Source: Albifimbria verrucaria
Taxonomy: Eukaryota > Ascomycota > Sordariomycetes > Hypocreales > Stachybotryaceae
Direction of reading: 5' to 3'
NCBI GenBank assembly: GCA_020081605.1
Contig: JAHREC010000013.1
Location: forward strand, 744,001 to 808,000
Length of the DNA stretch: 64,000 nucleotides
This document shows positions 48,301 to 59,824 of the stretch, piece after piece; within the stretch, counting starts at the first letter, position 1, and each line of letters begins with the position of its first letter. Under the pieces are notes generated by a model, which was not told where the DNA came from, made no database searches, and saw only the letters and a list, made by a program, of their open reading frames with translations. The position numbers and the translations under genes are program-made.

Positions 48301-48831
48301 CGTTTCGATGGTCTTTTGCTTAGAACTCATACCATATAGGCTGTGGCAGAACAAAATGATGTCGAAGGTTGCGGCGTAATCGCCATTGTGAGCATCGGAA
48401 CCGTTGCCCATCTTTTCTAGAGGAAATGCCCTTCGATGGATGTCGGGCGGGTTTCTTAGGCCAGGTAGAGGAGGCACAGGAGTTGAACTCGCCAGTAACC
48501 ATTTGTCCAGGCTTGTAGCAAACATCTGATTAGGTTCAAACGCAGTGTATCTCTTGATTTTCTGCCTCGTAGATACGGGCAGATATCCAAGCACAGTCTC
48601 GGGCCCTGGTCCTATCTCAAGAACTGACAAGTCTGCGCGTGAGTTGAAAAGAGGCGCCAGCAGCTGGGATAATTGAGGAATGATGAAGTCTTGGTAAGTT
48701 TTCCATCCCAAGCCGCGCACAAAGATTTCAAAGCCAGCTTTGTATTCAGAGTCAGAGAGTTGCTGCTTTGAGGGTGACATTGTCAAGGCTTTTTGTCTTA
48801 AAGCAGACTTCAGGAGGTCAAGGGAGGCCAT
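45364..48831 (-). CDS. Four-domain enzyme: methyltransferase - FAD oxidase - phosphomevalonate-kinase-like - APRT-like
   Basis: A single intronless, unbroken frame of 1,155 residues; the ATG at 48831 has A at -3. Domain 1 (about 1-285) is a class I SAM methyltransferase, with SVLEIGPGPE at 69-78 and AFEP at 97-100. Domain 2 (about 310-757) is a berberine-bridge-type FAD oxidoreductase. VVGGGHSGHC (341-350) contains the His that usually binds FAD covalently, GARPSVGAGLWLQGGIGHLA is the PCMH core, and RLARIKRMADPCNVL is the BBE end. Domain 3 (about 762-965) has a P-loop TGESCVGKDY (769-778) plus LHRDRAFKEQHRP and VLLITGMRDEAPV, resembling animal-type phosphomevalonate kinase. Domain 4 (about 972-1155) resembles adenine phosphoribosyltransferase: VSNFPRQGIEFRH, ESGKLPPPT and the PRPP motif VVVDDVLATGET (1090-1101). 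I know no characterised enzyme with this order. It would act on a nucleobase, nucleotide or prenyl-like substrate; the product is unknown. Confidence 0.8.
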   Translation of the reverse strand: MASLDLLKSALRQKALTMSPSKQQLSDSEYKAGFEIFVRGLGWKTYQDFIIPQLSQLLAPLFNSRADLSVLEIGPGPETVLGYLPVSTRQKIKRYTAFEPNQMFATSLDKWLLASSTPVPPLPGLRNPPDIHRRAFPLEKMGNGSDAHNGDYAATFDIILFCHSLYGMSSKQKTIETALKMLEQGAGGLVIVFHRDTNADFGSLVCDQTASFPAGLISVADDDETLNRFTRFVAGFIIQNPETNKAVEVEWRTICRALGRREVAYPGQVIFDAPNIMVAFTQHAMELPELIACVPSASVEYTVKNREARLHRPASIFRPKEIQDVQECVRWALKNGLGLTVVGGGHSGHCLWSNVIAVDMSAFDQIQVVMGQSDGGKGSPDSGPLFLVQSGCKIGDIISKSMAVGLTVPLGARPSVGAGLWLQGGIGHLARLHGLSCDSIIGAVMVSVSSGHIYCIGHVPKEHEPVGSMRADNQDELLWAIKGAGTNMGIVISVTFKAYPTPTYSIRNWAIPLGDKVDAHARLRDLGGLVSNKLPRNCSTDAYLYWDKAKLHLGVSLIECDALNNITEVATSLKRAFGPENSFTFADSVDLFETEMYMSGMHGGHGGGKTSSFKRCLFLKHIAAADICDILVTAIDTRPSPSCYLHLLHGGGAVTDVAADASAFGCRDWDFACVITGVWPRNEDGADVARDAVSWVYKVAADLLPTSEGVYGADLGPDPRDAALAIKAFGPNRPRLARIKRMADPCNVLAYACPIPKTPMEPKLIILVTGESCVGKDYCAGVWMSTFVASTPKGLTVRVASISDVTKQEYACATGVELDRLHRDRAFKEQHRPALTAFFQDQVRQRPKLPEEHFLNLVYNATETDVLLITGMRDEAPVTTLSHLVPDSRLLDVRIEVKEETRLMRGGCSFQTRSGIDNKSTDGSRELVDMAYRPSLIFINDASGNEEVKLFGSKILLPYIHDDLQKLANMVRPVSNFPRQGIEFRHVLGISQLPGGLALCISLLRSHFAGDWAKVDKIVCCEAGGFVYASALALQVDVPLALIRESGKLPPPTTSVDKSPSNISSLACNGLGKKQIEMSRDAISQDMSAVVVDDVLATGETLCAILQLLKESGVEIANMSVMVVSEFPLHRGRQLLRQRGFGNVNVQSLLVLGGS

Positions 48832-49444
48832 AATGATTGCGTGTACTGTGGTAAAAATTCGATTATAAGGATGCTGCGTCGGCTCCAGAGAAGTAGAGTA
48901 GAAATAAAACCAAAGTAATTACCAGGGATGGGTGCTGGGAAAGGGTACTTTTATAACATATTCTGGGCCTCAACAAGGTAAAATCAATGCGGCTCGTGTC
49001 CGGCCTCCTGCATATCGCTGCTCAAGATCACTGGACGAGCCACCATTGACCCTCCCCATCCATGCCAACGCAATCATGGCTGGTCTGCGGAGATTTTCCA
49101 AATCGCACGAGCGGGAACTGCAGAAGCATTGATATATGTTCCGATACAATCTGTTTGGTCTTGAATCTGAGTAACATCGGACCTATTGTTGATGTTTCGG
49201 AGGGGGTACATGGGACGATTGGAGTTCAATTCAAGCCTGTGAAAACCCGGACCCTTCATTTCATTGTCATACTACACAACAGACTACTTGTCTCTGTCAA
49301 GAATGAACTATTTTGCACAGCTCCCATTGTTCTCTTATGGTCCTTTAACAAATTAACTAGAACTAACATTAAGCTAGACTCGATGACGAAGATTAGCCCA
49401 GGAGAGGCTTTACGACATTAATACCCCTACACCAAATTTGAGCC
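48832..49444. other. Intergenic region between tandem genes
   Basis: Holds the promoter of the four-domain enzyme and the 3' flank of the TcA-like gene. ORFs such as 49062-49421 show no motifs. Confidence 0.55.
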
Positions 49445-52400
49445 TTAATTAATTACATATTTCGCCACAATCCATAAGCCGTTAACTGCAGTTGTTGTAT
49501 CAGTGATACTGAGTGTCCACCGGTCGATGGGAAAGCCCAAGTCATGAGCTGCATAAACGCTCATTGACTTAAATGAAGCTGATCGTGCGTCAGTGAAGCC
49601 TGTGGAGTTGTCATCATTGCCTTGGGCAAGGGTTATCGCTGATGGATTGAAAGATGCATCCGTCACGATTAGTACATCAGAAGCGACCAAGTCTTTGGCG
49701 GCGCGGCCCTTCGTGAATACAGGTAATTTTGCTGTCAAGTCTGCGAGCACAAATGTGCGTGGACCAGCCTGTTGTGGTGGATGTAAGCCTTGGTACCAGG
49801 CCGTAGCAAACTCGTTCTTTACGTCAAAGATGGCATAGAGTCCATCAGTTTGACTGGCATCAGCCAATTTATGTATGTAAGTAGCAACGCTTTGGGCTGC
49901 GGCTGCGGCAAGGGCCGCTCCACCGTCACGAGCTGTGTAGCGTATCTGAAGCACAATGTCCGTGATGGTGCGATAATCGAACTGACGAAAGCCGTCAGGC
50001 AGTTCAAGACTCCAGTCGCTAATGCAACCCGCACCCTCAAATGGCATGAAACGCTCATCCTGAAAGTTGAGGTCGAAAACGCCAGAATCGGACCGTGCCG
50101 AGGACACAGCAATGGCACTGATGGGCACAGCGTTGGTACGGAATCGATCATCATCCTGATCTACTTTTTGCGGATAGCCTGCTGCAGATGCCGTAGTGCG
50201 GTGACGGTGCGACAGGAGGCGAAGTGTGCAATTAACACTCGTGTATGGTCCTACCACACAGGGGATAGTGATGGACACCGACTTTATCTTACGGAAGTAG
50301 TGGCCAGGAAAGTCCATATCGAACAGCACTTCAGGCAGCGTAAACTTGCAACGACCGGCATCGGCGAGCTGCAAAAGCGAAATCGGGCTCGTCTGCCGCA
50401 GGGAGACAAACTTTGTAACTTCAAAATCATAGCCTCGTGTTTCGTTGTAGGCTTCCTCCATCTGCTTGAGCCCCAAATATAGCCGCTCCCCAGCTAGGAG
50501 TCCCTCATATGCCGACTCCCAGTAACCATACTGAATGAAGTTGGTGTTGACCTCACCTCTGTCTAATCTGTAAGCCAGCTCCGCCTTCTTAGCCCAACCA
50601 TGCGCCATGCTATAGAGCTGGTAGTATAAGCCTTGTAAGCCTCTTTGAAGCCATTCATAAAGTTCTTTATTCGTGTATTTGGTTTTAAGGAATTCTTCGA
50701 CTTCCTGTGAATGGTCCATGAGCTTCTGCTGAACACCGATTTCATGATTGGCGATGGCAATGCGGATGTTTTGAGTAAGAGCTTGTTTATCAAAGTTCTT
50801 GATTTCGTATGCCGAAGCGTTGGCATTAAGGCCACGATCTTGAGATGCTCGGATAAATGATGTGGTCCTTGCTGCTGACTGTGACTGGTGGGAGAGTCTG
50901 GCAGCATGAACTTGCAAGCCTCGTGCCACTGCCGACACAGCATTTGCCAAGTTACCGAAACCCCATTTAACATCGACTCCGACACCGAGAGGCATTCCAT
51001 TGGCACCCATAGTTGGGAAGACGTGAAACACCGATGCGATGGTCTCCAATATACCAATGGCTTCCTGCCAATCTGCCGCCGCATTGGCCTTGTCAACTTC
51101 TTCCTTCTCGGTAGGGATAAGTTTCAGTCCACTAGAATCGACAAGCTCTGGCATTGTAACAGCTATCTCAACCACGTCCGCATCCGCTGTGGGGACATTG
51201 CTTGTTGGGAGGCCCAAGAGCTGTAGTTGATGTCGCATCCTGTATGCAGGAAGTTCACGATTTTGCTGTATGGCCTCCAAGCTCCTCTGTGCCTCTTCGA
51301 GTGCCATCTTCTTTTGCTCCATGCCCAAGTTCAAAATGATTCCTTCTTGTGTTTGCTTCATCAGTGCTAGTGTTTCAACATCTTTCTTCTCCTTAGCTAC
51401 CTGGAGAGCATTTCCTAAGTTCTTGAGTTCGTTGCACAGATCAATCGCTTTAGCGAGGAGATAAGTGAAGCGATAGTTAGGCATAGCCGTATCAAGGTCA
51501 TTAAGGATGCTAGCAATACTGAGACCCTGAGCTGACGCCGCAACAAGTAGCCCTGGGTCGATTGGTGGCTCGTACAGTGGAAGATGACGAACGTTTCCAA
51601 ATATGTCCTGACAGTGCCTAATCTTGAAGAGGCGGTCATCAATAAGATCCCGGAGACTTGTCAGCTGAGGATTGTCAGGGATGCAAAAGTAACGGGCTGT
51701 AGCGAAGCCGAATAAGTTAGCCAGGCCAACTACACCATTGCTGTTGCCAAAAGGCAAATCCGTCTGGTTGCTGAATGGAAACATCAATTCCAGCTGAACC
51801 ATGGCATTGCCAAATGGATCCCACTTGTTCCGGAGACTTTTGTAAGTTTGAGGTTTTGTCTTCCCTCGCTTGGGAATCTTCTGTCCCTTGGCCCATATAC
51901 GTGGCTCGCCAGCACGTAGCATTGAATAGCTTGGGAATCATTTCCAGCGTGTTTTGCTTGAAGTAATAATCACCATAGGCTATTAAGATCTCTATGTATT
52001 TCATGGCCACCCATTTCATGTAAGACACAGGACGGAGGCGTGCAATCACGTGGGGATTGAAAGGGTTATCCCTCCACTGATTGATCTGGCCTTGAGATGA
52101 GCTAGGTGTATTGGGCTGCAGAGTGTCAAACAACTTATCCATAGAGTTAATGGAATCAACTTCGCGGAAAGGAGTCCATTTCCAGAATCGCTTCTCGTCG
52201 GTGCCGACAGCAAAGGGATCAAACACGTAGTGGCACATCTTCAACGCCAGGTCGTATTGTTGTGTCTGCAGGTAACTTTCGGCCAGTGCCATTGGTGCGT
52301 GAAAACCAAGCTCCCAGTTATAGAGTGAATAGGGACGCTTAAGCTCGCTGTATACAGCTGAATCGTCTTGACCAAAGGCGTCGTATTTTTGATCATCGGT

Positions 52401-55400
52401 TGACAACGTTTGAAAGAACGCATATATACCATTGATGCCGTTGGCAGCAATAACCTTTCCTAGAAGCTTGTGGGCAAATGTGTGACTGAACGGCTGTGTA
52501 ACAGAAACAGCGCCAGAACTAGGTGAGTACTCGATCTCAGGCCATGAAAGCGAATTATCCAACGTCACTACACGTGGGGCCTTGTCAAAGAGGGCCAAGG
52601 GCTCAGATTCTCCTTTGGCTTGGAATGATGACATGACTTTTGTTATAACCAAATGACCAGGATCAGGGCCAAGTGCATCGATGGAGTACTGAAAAACGAT
52701 ATTTGGGAGAAGTTGTGGGTTAGTTTTGGGAGTCCATTGCCGTTTAGAAGAGCACCATCGAAAGTAAATCTTCCTACAAGTGCTGAGCCCCTACGGATGC
52801 AGTCAATTGAGACTGTTTCCACAGGACCATCTGCTAGTTTTTTAGTCCTGGGGACAAATTGGAAGCTGTTTATACCCGGAAGAGTCGCAGGGATTGGTGA
52901 CTCCTGGAAGGCGTCGGTCGTAATGACCTTTTGAGTCCATCTTCCATTGCGTAACTCGCTGTAGCCCATTTTAATCTCCCAGTAGTCTGTGGGTTGGACG
53001 CTCGCCACCGACTTTTGTTCGTAAGATCCATAAGTGTCAGTGTTATTGATAGGCGCTGGAAGCGTCTTCTTCCTGATATCTGGAATTCCAACGATCAAAC
53101 GGCCGTTGAACGTGAAAGGTACAAGGTAGGTGCCGTTTCCTGGCAGCTGACCAGCCTCGCTCACCTCATAGCTAGGTATATCGACTTGCATTCGCTGCCA
53201 GGGCGCCCAGTTCTGTGACAGAACATCGTACGACCGGTAATGAAAGAAAAACGGAGCACGCCTTGACCTTCCGAATATGTGAATAACATTGATGTGCTTG
53301 GATACGGTCCCAAGACCATTGTCCACGGTCAGAGTTTCATCTTGTAGATGGATACCGATAATATCCAGGTTGGCGATGGAATCAAGAGAGAACAAGTACG
53401 ATTGAACAGCATCTGTAACAGTTTGAACTGTGACATCCTTCTGGAGCAATGCCGCCTCTAGTTCATTGTAGATGGGACTCTTGTCGTCGCGAAGTGAAGA
53501 CACAATCCAGTTTTCTGGGAAGAGGAAGACTTTGCGAGCGGCTTCCCACACGCGGTATCTCTGCATCCATTCCCATCTCTCACGGTCAAGAGCGTTAATG
53601 CCAACACCGCTTCCATCTGACTTATCTTCCAACCCGAGCATGCAACGTTGAACGAATTGTTGAACAGAGGACGTTGCCTGTTTCAAGCGAGATGTTTCGA
53701 GGCAGGCACCCATACTAACATCAATGAGTAGAAACTCGAAAAGGCTGTCACTATCAATTACGCCTTGAGCAACAAGATCAGGTTGCACTGTTAGGAAAGC
53801 AATGAGGGCGTCCCTCTGGCTTTTCTAAGCGAGTCTGAGAGTGGACGTACTGCCACCTCCCAATCCGTAAGTTGCATAGTTGAACGGACTGCATTGCGAA
53901 TGTCTTGGGCGATAGCACGAGCGGACCAGAATTTGATATGGGGCCGCCCCAGATGAAAAGTTTGTCAATATCCATACCAATTTTATCGGCAACTTTGAGG
54001 GCAGCTTGTAATCTGACAAGATTTATCTCATTCAGAAAATTCTCTGGACTTTGCAGGTTGAAATGCGATGCAGCACACAGCCTTTGTATCTTGGTTAGGT
54101 CCCAAAGAGTAGTGGCATGAATCATATCGAATAGCGAGCTGGAAGCAGGTGAGGGGCCAGATGCCCACTTGAAGAGATCTATGAGATCTGGTCCAGTGCC
54201 TGGAAGATTCTTTCTGAGACTAGTATATGCTTCCAGTCTTGTTAGTGCCTTCAAAGTTACGGCGTTGAGGTCAAATTGACCAAACTGATCTCCATTTCCC
54301 TGAAGGTAATTAACCTCCTTAGACGTGAGACCTAATGTATTGATTACGACAGCAGATTTGACTAGCAATGAGAAGACCTCCAGAGTCCTGTCAATTGAGT
54401 AGTCAGGAAGCAAAGACGAGGGTGGTATTTTTGAGGGTGTCGACCGAGGACTCATCCACTGCAGGTTCTCTACCGCGGGTGTGGAGAGATGTAGAGAATA
54501 TATGCGACCTCCAAGAAGAGTGACCGGCTCACTAAACCAGACATTGCTGGGGTCGGCTTGCTGATGGTTAAAGGAAATGTTTTGGTTGTCCAAAATGATA
54601 TCAGGCGGTTTATCATCATTCGTGAGACTTGAAAATCCAAATGTATAGTTGTCTGTTGTAGACACGACAAGATAGCCTATCCATTTTTCTTGAGTTTGAC
54701 TGGTTGTATTTTTATGAATCTTTTGGAGGGCATCCATCGCACTCTGAGAGCTGTTTCCATCCTGGCTCTTGAGCACCAAAATATTCTTAAGAAGAATTAA
54801 AGTGAGATCCCGTGAAAGGGATGAGATTGCTGCCATTGTATCCGCTACCAGCGCGTCCGATAATTTATGGCGTAACACGGGCATAAACGTTTTGAGGAAA
54901 ACAGCCTCTTCTCGGATGCAACTGTGTCAAGACTCACATCGACTGGCTTAGGCAATGTATCACCCTTCACGAGAGAAGCCTCTGCATCTTCAGCGTCCTT
55001 GAAAATGTCCGAAAGCGTATTTTGGAAGAAGCTAAGTGCTTGCTTGGCCAGACGGCCAATGGCCCTTTGCCAACCAGGATCCTCGGACAATGCCTTGAGT
55101 CGCGAAGTTGCCTCGCTCGTGAGTTGTCCACTTATTTGAATCTTGGCATCAGATGCTGAGTACTTAACTCTTGTAGCAAGATCCGTGGGAATGATTAAGC
55201 TCAGCCCTGCTGTGGTATTCGTTGAGAATACTGTATTCCCGTTTAAGAAATCTGCAATACTACTAGCTATAGTGGTACCAAATAGAAGCTGTGCTTTGGC
55301 TGTCACAGTCTCGGTAGTTGCATTTTCGGTATCATGGAAATCTGGATTCTCAACTTCAATTGTGTTTAGACCGTCATATATGAGCTTGGTAGTTCTAAGG

Positions 55401-58400
55401 AGATTCGTTTGAGATGGTCCGATAGGGCGCAGCGGGTTATCGATATTGGCTGTCAAATAAGCAATCTGAGCAAGTGAGAAACCCACAGCCGTAAGCTTAT
55501 TCCATAGGGTCAAACTGTCGAGGGTTGCCTGAGCTGATGTCCAAGGACTGCCAAATATCACAGAAAACTGGCTGAGATCTGTTGGCTTGATTCCTAGTAC
55601 TCTTGATAGAAGAGTATATCGATATATGGCAGACACGGCATCTAGTGTCAATTCATCGGAGACTTTCGCCACTTCCAAAATGGTTTTAAGGCCTTCGGCC
55701 TTTAAACGCATGGACGCCAGGAGAACTGGTATGTGATCGGATATTTTTTCAGGAGGTGAAGCTGATAGATATAGACCATTGGTATCAGCCTTGAAGACTG
55801 GATCTGTGCCTAGCATGTTATGCGTCAAAAACAATTGGGCATAAAGCGAATTTGACCCATACGTGTCTATGACAGTCCAGAAACTTAGCAACTCAAGTAC
55901 GGAGAGTCCTGTAAGAGATACTAGTTTCTTTATGGCATTGACTTGATGTAGGAAACCAGGAGTGATGTCCAAAACAGGTTTTATCTTAGGCTTCTGCTTT
56001 TGCAGCGACTCGTCGTGGTCATGGGATTTATCAGCGCACTTCCGGCATCGCTTATCTCCACAGGTGCCCGAGGAGCAAGCATCCTGGAAGGCATCCCAGT
56101 CAACGTCCAGAGACCCTGGATCGAGCTGAGGCGGTGTGGGTGAAGGAGGCAATGGCTCAGTCGGGCCATCCTCACCTGAATTACCAAGACCTCGTAAAGC
56201 TGCGTCTACCTCCTGCATGCTCCAGCCGAGTTTCTTCCACAGTCGTAGGAAACGATGGATGCGGTCAAACTCGCTTTTGGTGAGCGGCGAACTGTCCAAA
56301 TGTCGCAGCCGTACGTTATCCAAATTGCAATCGTCATGTACAGGCAAATAATCCAAATGACGTTCATACCGATCTATGATATAGCTTCCCTTGCGATATA
56401 TAACACCATCGTACCACCATTCTGTGTCCTCCACATCAGTTCTTCGCAAGTAGACTGTTTGATTACCGTATTTTGTAGCCCATGGTTGCCAGTTTGGTAG
56501 TAAAAGTAAGCCGCCGGGGAACATGCGGGCCATAAGAAAGCCGTTTTTAGCCACAATGCGTCCATCACGGTAGAGGTGGGCGATAAAATTATCCGAGGAT
56601 CCGGGCGATGGGAGACCATCAGGGAATGGATCCTCCGGGCCCTGATGACCTGATTCTTGTGCCCTGACGTCTCTTTCTCTCTGTGCCCTAAAAGATGCTT
56701 GACCTGAGATGAAAAGCTCAGCCTCAAATGGTAGTTTCGGACCTTCTCCAGAGTCTAGAACGATGAGACTACCAATTCTATCGAAGTTACGGTATATCCA
56801 TCGATGGAACTTGTCTCTAACATGGCATTTACAGGCTCGATGATGATCATCGTGGTCACATCCCCTCTTCCTCTTGTCTTCTGGCGGATGATTGGCTGAG
56901 AAAAGTGATTTTAGGAACTCGCCTATGCTTGGAGCGTGAGTAGGATCGTCCAAGAACTCGAGCATTCGATGAAATCTGCCCCTTGTGGTTTTTGCATAGG
57001 GATCTAGGAGGCTTTTGAGAAACATGTATGAGAATTTAATGTTCGACATGATAGCCAGATCTCGCCCAGTAGGTAGATTAGGGTTGATGAAATAGGTAGT
57101 CAGAAGAGTTGCGAGGTCCTGGTAAGATATTCCGCTGCGAGGGAGAAATTGCTTTTTGACAAATGTTAGACCTTTCTGCCTGGTTTCATCAATGTCACGT
57201 ATCTCCGAATCTGAAGAATAATCCACCCCCAATATTTATAAAGGGTTTTACACCAATTCTTTTCTGATAATCGGGTGGAGTATAAGTAGTATTATGGCGG
57301 ATTTCAAAGTATCTCTTGGGCCAGAAGGCTTGCTTTGTGATGATGATATATTCCTCTTGGGTCAGAAGAAGCGACTCAGCATCATTGGATCGACCAAGTA
57401 CTTTTGCACGAATCTGCACTAATTCAGCCTTCTGCTCAGGTGGTAGCGGCTGAGTTGAGACCAAAGTAGTTGGAAGCTCGGCATCAGAGGTTTCCGAGAA
57501 TAGGATTGCAGACTCTGAAAGAGACGACGAAGTACTGGTTGTATCGGGGATCGTGGTTGACGGGGGTATATACGCTTCTCGGAAAATCTCGCCAATTTCT
57601 GCTCTGCTTGTTTTTAAGAAATCAAGAAATAGCCGAGCTTCTTCAATTGGTTGGTTGAATGGCAGTGCCGCAGCAGGGTAAACCGCACTCTTTAACATAC
57701 AGTATGCTTCATAATTAGTGTTGCGAGGTTCAGCGAGCAGTTCACGTGAACTACCTCCAAGGCCTTCACCATCTGGGTCTATATTATAGACGTCGAGATC
57801 CACTTGTTGAGGGTTCTTCTGGAATTCATCCAAGTGGACGACAAATGATTCCATAACCTCATTCGCAAGATCTATGTAAGGCAATACGGTGTTTGTGTTC
57901 GCGCACGTTAGTTCCAGGTTGGCCAAGTCGGGCCGACGTCGCAGTAGCTTTTCCAAAGGAGATCCCTCCCAATCCGGTCCAAGGTTAGGTGAGTCCGGGT
58001 CCAGATTGTTGTTGCGCAAGAACTCAAGAAGCTCAACAAAGTATGCAGCCGGACTGGTGACGGAATTGCAGTTGTCACAGGCACAATAATCCATGCTGCC
58101 AAAGAGCTGTTCAAGATTGGCTTGCTTGGGAAGAGTTGGTAGCTTCTGGATCATATTCAACCGCTCTTTGCGGCTTATTGTTCCGTCTACAGCTGCAAGA
58201 CCACTCCCACGCAATGCTGTGTGTATTTGAACTAGGGCCTCGTCATTTCTTATGCTTGTGTTGGTTGCGTGAGTGTGAATTTCCTTGGCTGCTTCTTCAC
58301 CACCCAGGGATTTTCCATATCTTTTAAGGAAAGCCTGTTGTGGAATGTTTGCGATTTGGAATGCATTGGTAAGGTTGGATTTAGCAAGCGTGGGAATAAT

Positions 58401-59128
58401 GTCTGGATCCGTTGTCAAAGCTTGGGTGGTTTGCAACTTTTTAGGGCCAACACAACGTCCGAATGATTTGCATCGTCAATTCCTTCCAGTGATTTGCTAT
58501 CAGACAGCCTGGAGAGTATTGATTCACGTCTGATATCAAAGTCCGGTTGATTAACCTCGAAGAACTGGACCAAGCCATTGCGTAGAGCAGTACTTTGTGC
58601 TTCATTATATGTTTTGCTCGACTCATTGTTGACTCTATTCTTAATAATGGTGGGAAGGTGAATATCGCCATCCTTCACTAGTCGACTAATCACAGCAGAA
58701 GGCGCTTCTTGAAACAATCGACATTGGAACTTTCGGACAACAGCCTTGATGGTTTTATCCGGTGCCTCCTCCTTGACATTTGGATCTGGACTTTCGTGTG
58801 CTTTTAATGTTCTGCTCACCGAGGTGGTACCTCTGTGCATTAAGCTCACTAACTTGGCTGTGCTGAAACCCAACGCAACATCGCGGAGGCTGTTCGCTTG
58901 CACTTTGTCATCAAGAAGCGAGCCCACCAAGAGCGCATTGTTCTCTGAAAGTCGAGCCAGATCATTGGCGAATTTGGTTTTCTGCGCAGTGGCAGACAGG
59001 ACTTCAACCTTCAGTCCATCTTTTGCGGGCTTGTCCAACTGGTCAATTGCCTCATGGAAATCTTCCGGCAACAATGCTTTGAGGAAGGCAATTCGTGAAG
59101 TGGGGATTTCTTGCTCCTGCGAAGACAT
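49445..59128 (-). CDS. TcA-like subunit of an insecticidal toxin complex (frame interrupted)
   Basis: A 9.7-kb intronless coding stretch, about 3,200 codons, the size of bacterial TcA (TcdA/XptA). The start MSSQEQEIPTSRIAFLKALL is at 59128. The N-terminal part has the VRP1/SpvA-type motif YCACDNCNSVTSPAAYFVEL (about 58,030-58,095). The middle has a PA14-like segment (about 54,440-54,680; GGRIYSLHLST) and RWEWMQRYRVWEAARKVF (about 53,540-53,590) of the TcA neuraminidase-like region. The C-terminal part has a long coiled coil (about 51,250-51,450) as in the pore domain, then LFDMDFPGHYFRKIKSVSIT (about 50,275-50,330) of the TcB-binding domain. TcA proteins form pentameric membrane-puncturing channels that dock a TcB-TcC cocoon. 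Six frame changes lie at 58,415-58,436, 57,195-57,232, 54,845-54,884, 53,778-53,788, 52,643-52,652 and 51,717-51,922, with no room for introns at most of them. Their kind matches breaks in other genes here. Confidence 0.85.
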
Positions 59129-59824
59129 TTGATGATTTTACAGCCTTCTCTTTCAATGAATATGATACAGAGATGTAAGATTTGTGCAGTGTTCACGTGC
59201 TTAAGTTGGAAAAGCTGGTTTCATTTCATTTGATGACGAATCAATCAAGAAGTCTTGCAGGGCAGCGAGCAGATAATAAGTTGAAAGTCGAAAGAACATT
59301 CAGGTGGCATTGAGATTCATTCAGGCGTCAACCACAATGGTTTTGCATATTCTGTCAAGACAGGGTCACAATCAACACAAGGCTTCAAGCTTGTGCTTTT
59401 AGGCAAAGGAGTCAGACCGATGTCACCAGCTGAAGTTTGCTAGATCTAATAGCAAGCTCTAGTGGCAGGTCTTTGCGCAGTCTCCTCACGTCATGGCGCC
59501 GAGCTGAAAGAAGACCTTCCTACATACTGGACCTTATTGGTCAATCGCTTCAACAATTGCACATTTGGAAATGAGGAGTTGGGATTGCATGAAACTTTCC
59601 TGACCCTTACTGCCTTGTGATGCTGTACAGGGCTGAAGGGCTGATAAGCATACCGAACTCTGAATACAATCCCCGCACGAGGCATGCATGACAAGGGCCC
59701 TTGCAGAACGTTCGAGACCCAAGCTCCAGGCTTGTATCTAAGACAGGTGGCACAGAGCTGATCAAGTGAAAACTTATGTAGACAGTTTACAGGTACAGCT
59801 CGATATAATTCAGATATTGTCTGT
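59129..59824. promoter_or_regulatory. Shared region between the divergent TcA- and TcB-like genes
   Basis: About 0.7 kb separates two start codons facing opposite ways, so the pair could be co-regulated. A fungal Kozak-like context is present at the TcA start (CATCAAATG). I found no sure TATA or operator. The minus-strand ORF at 59491-60000 overlaps the TcB start and has no motifs. Confidence 0.5.

Noticed and set aside
48932..49421. Small ORFs between the four-domain enzyme and TcA
   Set aside because: No motifs, no Kozak context and no overlap-free arrangement.
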